Virus record (IMG/VR): IMGVR_UViG_3300038701_000961
Span: 1 to 39,943 of that record
DNA length: 39,943 bases
Source of the DNA: a virus
Direction: 5' to 3' (one strand)
This document shows, piece after piece, positions 1 through 6,635 of the stretch. A model generated the notes under the pieces. It was not told the origin of the DNA. It ran no database searches and worked only from the letters and a program-made list of their open reading frames with translations. Position numbers and translations under genes: made by a program. The stretch's first letter is position 1. Every line of letters begins with the position of its first letter.

Positions 1-260
1 AGGAGAAAAAAAGGAGAAGGAGGAAAACGCCCTCCTGAGAAATGTTTTTTTATAGCCCTATTTTGACCATGGGGGACTTAAGAAAAAAAAGATTCATCGG
101 ACGACGCTAGGAGGCCGATGAATAAAGGGAATTGATAAGATTTACCACCCTGAATTGATAAGAAATACAGGGTAAAAAACTAAGATTTTAACCAATTAAT
201 AACCAATAACTTACGAAAGCATAACCTTTCTTAGTGGGATTCACTAAGAAAACTTACAAT
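1..260. other. left genome end: cos-like region
   Basis: This is non-coding DNA ahead of terS. It is purine-rich at the very end, and AGGAGG (18-23) can pair with CCTCCT (31-36). It carries a 9-bp perfect hairpin (92-100 with 115-123), a second inverted repeat ACCCTG/CAGGGT (147-152 with 168-173), and the 12-bp direct repeat GAATTGATAAGA at 129-140 and 152-163. AACCAAT occurs at 190-196 and 201-207. CGCCCTCCTGA (28-38) and GGACTTAAGAA (74-84) recur at the right end (39923-39933 and 39911-39921). Repeats and hairpins next to terS are what a terminase-binding cos site looks like. No cut site can be read directly, and the repeats could also be regulatory. Confidence 0.55.
227..251 (+). promoter_or_regulatory. 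hairpin just upstream of terS start
   Basis: TTTCTTAGTG (227-236) and CACTAAGAAA (242-251) form a perfect 10-bp stem with a 5-nt loop, ending 9 nt before the terS ATG at 261. There is no Shine-Dalgarno sequence in the gap. The hairpin buries a GTG at 234 that would otherwise extend the gene. It may position ribosomes or be a DNA operator; which one cannot be told from sequence. Confidence 0.6.
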
Positions 261-722
261 ATGGGAAAGAGAGGACCAAAGCCAACCCCCACCAATATAC
301 GGAAGATCCGGGGAGCCCAAGATTCCAAGCTGGCGAAGAATGAGCCAGAGTTTGGAGTCGGCGTAGGCACGCCTCCGGCCCATCTCCCACACCTAGGGAA
401 GAAATGCTGGAATGAGATTGCACCAATGCTGACACGCGCAGGAGTCATCTCCCCAGCCGACGCAAAGGCCCTAGAGATGTATTGTTTCATCTATGCGGAG
501 TGGAGACAGGCCATCAAGGCCCTCAAGCGAGAGGGGTCCGTTATGACCCACTCAACTGGCTCCAGGCAGGTCTCAGCAGAGTACACTGTTGCGAAAGGAT
601 TATTAGAACAGCTACTGAAGCTATCCCGTGAGTTTGGCATGACCCCATCATCGCGCACCTCCATCAACTCAATGATTGATGATGCACAGAATGATGATAT
701 GGATAAGTTATTATTTGGATAA
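261..722 (+). CDS. terS: terminase small subunit (P27 family)
   Basis: This protein binds packaging sites on concatemeric DNA and recruits the large subunit. The 153-aa product starts MGKRGPKPTPTNIRKIRG, the basic N-terminus typical of P27-family small terminases, followed by a helical body (about 45-135) and an acidic tail ending DDMDKLLFG. I chose ATG 261 because the family normally begins at this motif; the in-frame GTG at 234 lies inside a hairpin. It sits between the HNH endonuclease (across the genome ends) and terL, the usual order for HNH-assisted cos phages. A 280-nt structured spacer, rather than the usual overlap, separates it from terL. Confidence 0.9.
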   Translation: MGKRGPKPTPTNIRKIRGAQDSKLAKNEPEFGVGVGTPPAHLPHLGKKCWNEIAPMLTRAGVISPADAKALEMYCFIYAEWRQAIKALKREGSVMTHSTGSRQVSAEYTVAKGLLEQLLKLSREFGMTPSSRTSINSMIDDAQNDDMDKLLFG

Positions 723-1002
723 TTTTACCGAAGGGCATGAACTCGTGCAGGTGTTCAATGCTGACCCGGCCCACCCCGATTCGTCTAATAAGAAGACCCT
801 TGATTGTGTCAAGGAAATACGTGACTGAAAATACCGTATCGGGGTGGAGACTTTACTTAGGACCGTTGTAAACGGCTACAGCAAACCCTCTAGAGTGCCT
901 GAGTGCGGGCGCTAACTCAGGAGAATGACCCCTTTAGAGGGAGCCACTTTTAACCAAACCCACTCCACTTATTGAAAACTGGAGTGACTTTAATTAAACC
1001 AC
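723..1002 (+). other. highly structured non-coding spacer between terS and terL
   Basis: This 280-nt gap holds a series of perfect complementary segments: CCACCCCGAT (771-780) with ATCGGGGTGG (838-847), enclosing CCTTGA/TCAAGG (798-803 with 809-814) and GTCT/AGAC (783-786 with 794-797). Next come CCGTT/AACGG (863-867 with 871-875), then CCCTCTA/TAGAGGG (886-892 with 935-941) enclosing CCTGAG/CTCAGG (898-903 with 916-921). The last is CACTCCA/TGGAGTG (961-967 with 980-986), 16 nt before the terL ATG. A 44-codon frame (737-871) crosses it but has no spaced ribosome site. The nesting suggests a folded RNA. I could not assign it to a known ribozyme, intron or riboswitch. Confidence 0.7.
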
Positions 1003-2601
1003 ATGGATGAGAAAGAGTATTTCAAACAGCTTAACGAAAGATGGCCATACATAATCAAAGATGGTTATACGTATGACCATGAAGCTGCATCCAAAATTGT
1101 TCTTTTCATAGAAAACTATTGCGTTCACGTCGAAGGTAAGTTGATGGGGCACCCATTCCTCCTGGAGGATTGGCAGAAGGTATATCTAATGACTTTGTTC
1201 GGGTGGAAAAACCCCGATGGCACGCGCCGCTTCCGCAAGACCTATCTTGAGATCCCTCGGAAGAATGGTAAGTCAACAATGGCGGCTGTCATTGCTCTAT
1301 ATATGCTTCTCTGTGATAACGAGGGTGCTGCACAGGTATACTCGGCCGCAGCTGATGCAGAACAAGCTAAGATCGTATTTAATATGGCTAAGAAGATGGT
1401 TGCATTAAACCCCAAGTTAGCTAGCATGGTTGACCCCAAGATTAAATCAGTTGTATCGGTGCCATCTTCCTTTTCGGTCTACAAGTCACTTTCCTCTGCC
1501 CCTAAAGGCAAGCACGGGTTTAATGCCCACTGTGTTATCGTAGATGAGTATCACGCCCACCCCGATGATAAACTTTATGAGGCCTTAGCTACTTCTGTTG
1601 GGACACGTGAACAACCCATGATTGTTGTCATCACGACTGCGGGATACGACAAGACTTCCCCATGTTACCACATGAGTGAGTATGCTAAGAAGGTTGCATC
1701 GGGGTCCCTTGAAAACAGCACGTTCTTCCCTGTGTTATTCGGCATCGATGAAGGAGACGCGTGGGATGATGAAGCAGCGTGGGCCAAGGCAAACCCCAAC
1801 CTTGATGTCACAATTGATGCACAGTTCCTTAAGGCACAGCTAGAAGAAGCTAAGGCAATGCCCAGTTATGAGAACTCTTTCAAACAACTTTATTTGAATA
1901 TATGGACGTCACAACACTCACGGTGGATATCTGATGAGGCTTGGATGGATTGCAAGCAACCTCTAGATATAGAACAGTATGCAGGTAGGGAATGTTTTGC
2001 AGGGCTAGACTTAGCTAGCACGGGAGACTTAACAGCACTATCCCTGGTGTTCCCAGAACCAGACGGTTCATTTGCCACTTTCCCTTTCTTCTGGGTCCCG
2101 GAAGAGACTTTGACAAAGAGAAGGAGACAGGAGGATTCAGCGTTTCGGGATTGGGTATCCGAGGGGCACCTAATGACAACCCCCGGTGATGTGACCGATT
2201 ATGATTTTATACGTACCTATATACACGGCCTAGCCGATAAGTTTCAAATTAAGGAGGTGGCTGCAGACCCATGGAATGCGCAACAGATAATGACACAATT
2301 TGTTAATGACGGTTTAAACGTAGTCAAATTTAGACAGGGGTTCATAACCATGTCGCCGGCATGTAAGGAGTTTGAACGAGTAGTAATAGGTAAACTAATT
2401 AAACACAATGGACACCCAGTTTTACGGTGGAACATGAGTAACATCGAATTATCCAGAGATGCGGCGGATAATATCAAGATAAACAAGGCCAAAAGTCAAG
2501 ATAGGGTAGACGGGGCAGTTTCCACTGTAATGGCCTTAGGAAGAGCCATCGCACATATCGACCAAGCAGATCTATCAAACCCACAAGTATTTTTTATTTA
2601 A
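1003..2601 (+). CDS. terL: terminase large subunit
   Basis: This is the DNA-packaging motor ATPase and headful/cos nuclease. The 532-aa protein has a Walker A region EIPRKNGKSTMAA (about 83-95), a Walker B-like VIVDEYHAHP (178-187), and a C-terminal RNase H-fold nuclease with acidic motifs GLDLASTGD (D336), AADPWNAQQ and DRVDGAV near residue 500. This is the HK97/Terminase_1 pattern. The N-terminus is somewhat shorter than many relatives, which carry an extra helical lead before the position of residues 20-25. No Shine-Dalgarno sequence precedes ATG 1003; a 7-bp hairpin ends 16 nt upstream. The portal start follows its stop by one base. Confidence 0.95.
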   Translation: MDEKEYFKQLNERWPYIIKDGYTYDHEAASKIVLFIENYCVHVEGKLMGHPFLLEDWQKVYLMTLFGWKNPDGTRRFRKTYLEIPRKNGKSTMAAVIALYMLLCDNEGAAQVYSAAADAEQAKIVFNMAKKMVALNPKLASMVDPKIKSVVSVPSSFSVYKSLSSAPKGKHGFNAHCVIVDEYHAHPDDKLYEALATSVGTREQPMIVVITTAGYDKTSPCYHMSEYAKKVASGSLENSTFFPVLFGIDEGDAWDDEAAWAKANPNLDVTIDAQFLKAQLEEAKAMPSYENSFKQLYLNIWTSQHSRWISDEAWMDCKQPLDIEQYAGRECFAGLDLASTGDLTALSLVFPEPDGSFATFPFFWVPEETLTKRRRQEDSAFRDWVSEGHLMTTPGDVTDYDFIRTYIHGLADKFQIKEVAADPWNAQQIMTQFVNDGLNVVKFRQGFITMSPACKEFERVVIGKLIKHNGHPVLRWNMSNIELSRDAADNIKINKAKSQDRVDGAVSTVMALGRAIAHIDQADLSNPQVFFI

Positions 2602-2602
2602 T

Positions 2603-4156
2603 ATGAACTTTTTCCAAAAAATTATAACACAGTTTCTGCCCTCAACTGAGCAAAGAGCTATCAATAACAGCCACCTATGGGAAGATATTACCACAGGCAC
2701 ATCTAGCAGTGGAGAGCTGGTTAATGAGAGCACAGCTATGCGTGTCAGCGCAGTATACGCCTGTGTCAGAGTTATTGCTGAGTCTGTTGCGTCTTTATCT
2801 GTGGATGTTTATGCAAAGGATTCAGATGGTAGTCGCGATAAGGTTAATTCCGAGCTCGCTAATCTTCTCAAGGTACAGCCTAATGATGATATGTCTGCTT
2901 ATTCTTTCCTAGAGGCACAAACAGCCGCTGCTGTACTCACAGGCAACTCTTACACTCAAATTGTACGAGCAGTAAATGGCAAAGTTAAAGCATTAAGGCC
3001 CCTAAGTGTTAAAAATGTGCAAGTTAGACAAGAAGAGTCTACGGGGCGCATTTATTTTTTATATCAAAATGTTAGGTTCGAACAGGATGAGATCATACAT
3101 ATAATGGGACCCACTAAGGATGGTTTATTAGGTATGAATCCGATCGAGTTGGCCCGAGAAGCTATGGGTTTATCTTTATCTGCTGAAAAGCATGGTGCAT
3201 CTTACTTTGATAACGCATTTAGCCCAGGTGGAACACTTTCATTCCCTCAACCCATTTCTGCTGACGCTAAACGCAGAATTAGTGAGGCTCTCAAGAAAAA
3301 CTTCTCTGGCGCAAACGCCGGAAAGGTAGCAATATTTGATAATGGGGCTAAGTTTGATCCGGTCAGTCTATCCAACCAAGATGCACAGTTCCTCGAGACC
3401 CGCAAATTCCAAGTCAGTGAGATTGCACGCATGTTCCGGGTGCCACCCCATATGATTGGTGACCTAGAGAGAGCTACGTTCTCCAATGTGGAGCAGCAGG
3501 GTATTGATTTTGTTGTATATACCCTTCGCCCATGGCTACGCCGCTGGGAAGATGAGCTTAATCGCAAACTACTCAAGGGTTCTGGTAGATTTATAGAATT
3601 TAATGTATCCAGCTTGTTACGGGGCGATACAGCATCCCGATTTAGCGCGTATGCAGTAGGTAGGCAGAACGGCTGGCTCAGTGCTAATGATATCCGTGCC
3701 CTAGAGAACATGAACCCCATTGAGGGCGGTGATATTTATCTCACACCTATGAATATGACCCCATCGGACAAGGTGGAAGACCTAGTTGACTCTCAGATTG
3801 ATAGCACATCTGATGACGGAAGCACCAAAGACTCACAGGATGTGGCCAGAGCCTTTCACAACGCCATGTCAACAGCATTAGAACGTTGCAGGTTAAAGGC
3901 AATACCGTCCATGAAGAAGGAAGATTTTGATATAGAAACATTTGAGGGTAGGCACCAAAAATATGTCAAAAAGGCCCTAGAACCTGTATTTCAGTTAGGA
4001 AGTGACCTAGGAGTGACCACAAAAGATAAAATCACAGATGTTGCAGAGATGGTGGTCCGTAATCATATATTTGGATTTGGAGAATGGGCAGCGGGTAAAG
4101 ACGGTACGTTAGAAGAAGTCCTTGAGGATATCGATAACCAATTTAACAGCTTATAA
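2603..4156 (+). CDS. portal protein
   Basis: This forms the dodecameric ring at the capsid vertex through which DNA passes. The 517-aa protein matches HK97-type portals: an early RVSAVYACVRVIAESVASL helix, a wing/stem core, GLLGMNPIELA, and the YFDNAFSPGG and VSEIARMFRVPPHMIGD signatures around 215-310, followed by the QGIDFVVYTLRPWL clip/stem region. The last ~110 residues (after TPMNMTPSD) are a charged helical extension beyond the usual core. It lacks a Shine-Dalgarno sequence and starts one base after the terL stop, so translation is probably coupled. The head protease follows after one base. Confidence 0.95.
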   Translation: MNFFQKIITQFLPSTEQRAINNSHLWEDITTGTSSSGELVNESTAMRVSAVYACVRVIAESVASLSVDVYAKDSDGSRDKVNSELANLLKVQPNDDMSAYSFLEAQTAAAVLTGNSYTQIVRAVNGKVKALRPLSVKNVQVRQEESTGRIYFLYQNVRFEQDEIIHIMGPTKDGLLGMNPIELAREAMGLSLSAEKHGASYFDNAFSPGGTLSFPQPISADAKRRISEALKKNFSGANAGKVAIFDNGAKFDPVSLSNQDAQFLETRKFQVSEIARMFRVPPHMIGDLERATFSNVEQQGIDFVVYTLRPWLRRWEDELNRKLLKGSGRFIEFNVSSLLRGDTASRFSAYAVGRQNGWLSANDIRALENMNPIEGGDIYLTPMNMTPSDKVEDLVDSQIDSTSDDGSTKDSQDVARAFHNAMSTALERCRLKAIPSMKKEDFDIETFEGRHQKYVKKALEPVFQLGSDLGVTTKDKITDVAEMVVRNHIFGFGEWAAGKDGTLEEVLEDIDNQFNSL

Positions 4157-4157
4157 A

Positions 4158-4730
4158 ATGAAAAACATGGAAAATAGAGATTTAAAATTAGAACAAGTTG
4201 AAGTTCGCAAGTTAGAGGACAATGGTTTAACGCTGTCGGGATATGCTGCGGTATTTAATTCAGAGTCAAGGGATTTAGGGGGATTCATCGAAGTTATTGA
4301 TACCCGGGCTTTTGACAAAACGCTAGAAGAAGGTCCTGATGTAGTTGCCTTGGCCCATCACAATTATGACCTAGTCCTAGGTAGGAAATCTGCAGGCACA
4401 TTGCGACTAGAACGGGATGGTGTAGGGGTTAAAGTCTCTATTGATATGCCTAATACTTCTTATAGTAAAGATATTGCCGAATCAGTAAAGCGTGGGGATA
4501 TTTATGGCATGTCTTTCGGATTCACGGTTGATAAAGAGGATTGGGACCTAGAAGCAGAAATGCCGTTACGAACATTAGAAGGTGTCACCCTATATGAAGT
4601 CAGTGTTGTCACTGAGCCGGCTTATCCCGAGACATCTGTCGCACTAAGGAACCTGGAACAAGTAAAGAAATCCTTGTTCAAAGAGCCAAGGCGTCGTAAT
4701 GAAGCACGGTTAAAGAAATTTAAAAAGTAA
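4158..4730 (+). CDS. prohead maturation protease (HK97/S78 family)
   Basis: This serine protease cleaves the capsid delta domain and itself during head maturation. The 190-aa product (start ATG 4158, one base after the portal stop) has the family pattern: SGYAAVFNSESRDLGGFIEVI near the N-terminus, the histidine motif LAHHN (H67/H68) and the serine motif GMSFGF (S119). It ends in a basic tail (RRRNEARLKKFKK). An upstream in-frame ATG at 4122 lies within portal and would add 12 residues; the 4158 start fits the family better. It lies directly before the major capsid gene, as expected. Confidence 0.92.
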   Translation: MKNMENRDLKLEQVEVRKLEDNGLTLSGYAAVFNSESRDLGGFIEVIDTRAFDKTLEEGPDVVALAHHNYDLVLGRKSAGTLRLERDGVGVKVSIDMPNTSYSKDIAESVKRGDIYGMSFGFTVDKEDWDLEAEMPLRTLEGVTLYEVSVVTEPAYPETSVALRNLEQVKKSLFKEPRRRNEARLKKFKK

Positions 4731-4740
4731 CGCCATTGCG

Positions 4741-4756
4741 TTTACTTGCAAGTAAA
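4741..4756. promoter_or_regulatory. perfect palindrome before capsid gene
   Basis: TTTACTTGCAAGTAAA is a perfect 16-bp palindrome in the 51-nt gap between protease and capsid genes, 25 nt ahead of the capsid ATG. As RNA it gives a 6-bp stem with a TGCA loop. It could stabilise capsid mRNA, help initiation on a gene without Shine-Dalgarno, or be an operator. No T-run follows, so it is not a standard terminator. Confidence 0.5.
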
Positions 4757-4781
4757 ACATAATACATAAAAACACAATATA

Positions 4782-6014
4782 ATGGACATCAAAAAATTGA
4801 ATGAAGAAAAGCTGGCCGCTTTTAATAAGGCCAAGTCCCTTCTTGATACAGCTAAGTCCGAAGAGCGTGATCTCACACAAGAGGAGCAAGTCAAATACGA
4901 CGGTCTTCTCGATAAATGCGACAAAATCGCAGAAGATGTGACCCGCCTTACGAGAGCAGCTGATATTGAAAAGAGCCTTGAGGTTCCCGTTAAAGAAGAG
5001 GCTAAGCCTGAAATCCGCAGCTCTGGCGTAGAAGTTACCAGTGAGCTTCACCCAACAAATACAGTATCGTACAAGAAAGCGTTCTGGAAAAGCCTAATCG
5101 AAGGTCGTCATTCTTTGACACCCGCAGAGAATCGTGCTCTTACAGAAGGTTCAGCTACAGCTGGTGGTAACTTGGTCCCTACCGAGTACAATGACAAGCT
5201 TGCCCTCCTACTGGAGCAAGAGAACGTAATGCGCAAACTGGTTAAGAATCGTCTTGTAATCAACAAGGCAGATATCGATCTCCCATACCAAAGCAACCAC
5301 CCATCTGCAGCAGCAGTGGAAGGTGAAGGAGATGCGCTAACTGGTACAGATCCAACATTCGGGTCATCCAACGTAAGCCTCTTCAAATACGCAGAAACAT
5401 ACCGCGTATCGAACGAGCTTATGAGTGACTCTGTTGTTAATCTTGACGAGTACTTGATCAACCGCATTGGTATGTCAATCGCCAAAGCAGAAGAGCGTGT
5501 ACAAGTTAACGGTGCAGGTACAACCGAGCCTCTCGGCGTATTCGGTGAGCTATCCGCAGCATCCACAACAATCGCTTCCGCTTCAGCAGTAACATACGCA
5601 GAGTTGATCGATATCCTATACGAGGTTCCAGTACAGTACCGTGCAGGCGCCAAGTTCCTCATGCATGATGACATGTGGAAGATCATCCTCAAGTCGGTAG
5701 ACGACGCAGCTGGTGACCCAGCATCCTTGATTGGATACAACGTTATCGACCCAGTGAATCGTAAGATTCTTGGTCATGATGTACTCCTATCTCCGTATGC
5801 ACCTAATACATTCGGTCTCAGCGATCCTATGATGGTTGTAGGACACTTCGATCACGACTGCACGATCGTCGACCACTCGGAAGGAATGAAATTACTCCGT
5901 TCTGACCACGTCTTCTTCTCCACGGACGAAGTAGGCATCCGCGGTGTTAAACGTTCCGGATTCGGCATGCAATCTGAAGAGTCATTCGCACTCATCAACA
6001 GAGCTGCAGTTTAA
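4782..6014 (+). CDS. major capsid protein (HK97 fold)
   Basis: This forms the icosahedral shell. The 410-aa protein has a charged, coiled-coil-rich N-terminal ~105 residues (delta/scaffold domain, removed by the upstream protease in this family). The HK97-fold shell domain follows: TEGSATAGGNLVPTEYNDKL, FKYAETYRVSNELMSDS, INRIGMSIAKAEE with the NGAGTTEPLGVF loop, and C-terminal VFFSTDEVGIRGVKRSGFG. Length and order are normal for the family. Despite being the most abundant virion protein it has no Shine-Dalgarno sequence; its leader is A-rich (ACACAATATAATG) with a palindrome just upstream. A strong hairpin follows its stop. Confidence 0.95.
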   Translation: MDIKKLNEEKLAAFNKAKSLLDTAKSEERDLTQEEQVKYDGLLDKCDKIAEDVTRLTRAADIEKSLEVPVKEEAKPEIRSSGVEVTSELHPTNTVSYKKAFWKSLIEGRHSLTPAENRALTEGSATAGGNLVPTEYNDKLALLLEQENVMRKLVKNRLVINKADIDLPYQSNHPSAAAVEGEGDALTGTDPTFGSSNVSLFKYAETYRVSNELMSDSVVNLDEYLINRIGMSIAKAEERVQVNGAGTTEPLGVFGELSAASTTIASASAVTYAELIDILYEVPVQYRAGAKFLMHDDMWKIILKSVDDAAGDPASLIGYNVIDPVNRKILGHDVLLSPYAPNTFGLSDPMMVVGHFDHDCTIVDHSEGMKLLRSDHVFFSTDEVGIRGVKRSGFGMQSEESFALINRAAV

Positions 6015-6024
6015 TACTTAAAAT

Positions 6025-6069
6025 ATGTGGCTTGGGGTCTTTCGTGGACCCCTCCACTTCACTTTATGA
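6025..6069 (+). CDS. possible 14-aa leader peptide overlapping a hairpin
   Basis: The frame encodes MWLGVFRGPLHFTL, and its TGA overlaps the next gene's ATG as ATGA. The coding bases contain GGGGTC/GACCCC (6034-6039 with 6047-6052) plus an outer GTGG/CCAC (6027-6030 with 6054-6057), a strong hairpin. A translating ribosome would open the hairpin and deliver itself to the connector start, which has no Shine-Dalgarno sequence. It may instead be only a 3' hairpin protecting capsid mRNA; no protein evidence exists. Confidence 0.35.
   Translation: MWLGVFRGPLHFTL
6027..6057 (+). promoter_or_regulatory. strong hairpin after capsid gene
   Basis: A 6-bp G:C-rich stem (6034-6039 with 6047-6052, loop TTTCGTG) is extended by a 4-bp outer stem (6027-6030 with 6054-6057). 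There is no U-run, so full termination is unlikely. An attenuator or mRNA 3'-end stabiliser separating abundant capsid message from the less abundant connector fits best. Confidence 0.6.
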
Positions 6070-6635
6070 AATATTCAATTAAAACAGACACAAGTACTTT
6101 ACCAATCAGTGTAGCGGAGCTTAAGCACTATCTACGTATAGTTGAGGATGATGCTGAGCAAGATACCCTTCTAAGGGGCCTTATTATTGCTGCCCGTGAC
6201 TCCATGGAGCAAGAGCTTCATATGAGTCTCGTTAATCGTGTGTATACTTATTATTTCGACTGTTTTGACTCGGAATTAGACATCACCCTACGCCCCGCAG
6301 TATCAGTGGATGCTATACGGTATTATGACGCGGACGATGTGCAGCAAACCTTAGCCACCTCCATATATCAGTCAGATTTACAAAAATACAGAGCAGAGAT
6401 CAGTTTGAAAGACGGACAGAGCTGGCCCACAGTGTATAATAAGAAGAATGCAGTAGAGGTCGACGTAACCATAGGACACGGATCCCTGGCAGAGGATGTC
6501 CCGGAGGATTTAAAGTTGGCTTTAAAGATGTTGGCCGCTCATTGGTTTGATAACCGAGCTCTTGAGGGTAATATTAAAGTAATCCCGCAGGGGATCGAGA
6601 GAATTATAGCATTAAATAGAAATCTTGAAATATGA
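6066..6635 (+). CDS. head-tail connector (HK97 gp6-like)
   Basis: This is an adaptor ring beneath the portal. The 189-aa product shows the gp6-like pattern: ISVAELKHYLRI then DDAEQDTLLRGLIIAARDSMEQEL near the start, and a C-terminal EDLKLALKMLAAHWFDNR helix (about 153-170). ATG 6066 was chosen over an in-frame GTG at 6027, because the upstream frame lies in the hairpin and its residues (MAWGLSWTPPLHF) are not family-like. Its own stop overlaps the start of the tail-fibre gene (ATGA). Confidence 0.85.
   Translation: MKYSIKTDTSTLPISVAELKHYLRIVEDDAEQDTLLRGLIIAARDSMEQELHMSLVNRVYTYYFDCFDSELDITLRPAVSVDAIRYYDADDVQQTLATSIYQSDLQKYRAEISLKDGQSWPTVYNKKNAVEVDVTIGHGSLAEDVPEDLKLALKMLAAHWFDNRALEGNIKVIPQGIERIIALNRNLEI

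Noticed and set aside
737-871. 44-codon open frame within the terS-terL spacer
   Set aside because: Its possible ribosome site is only one base from the ATG, its residues look unlike a folded protein, and it crosses the paired stems. Structure explains the region better.
723-1002. Group I intron or hammerhead ribozyme
   Set aside because: I looked for the P7-type GACTA/AGTC pairing and the CTGANGA...GAAA core and found neither. TerL also reads from its own ATG without an evident missing exon. It is kept only as an open alternative.
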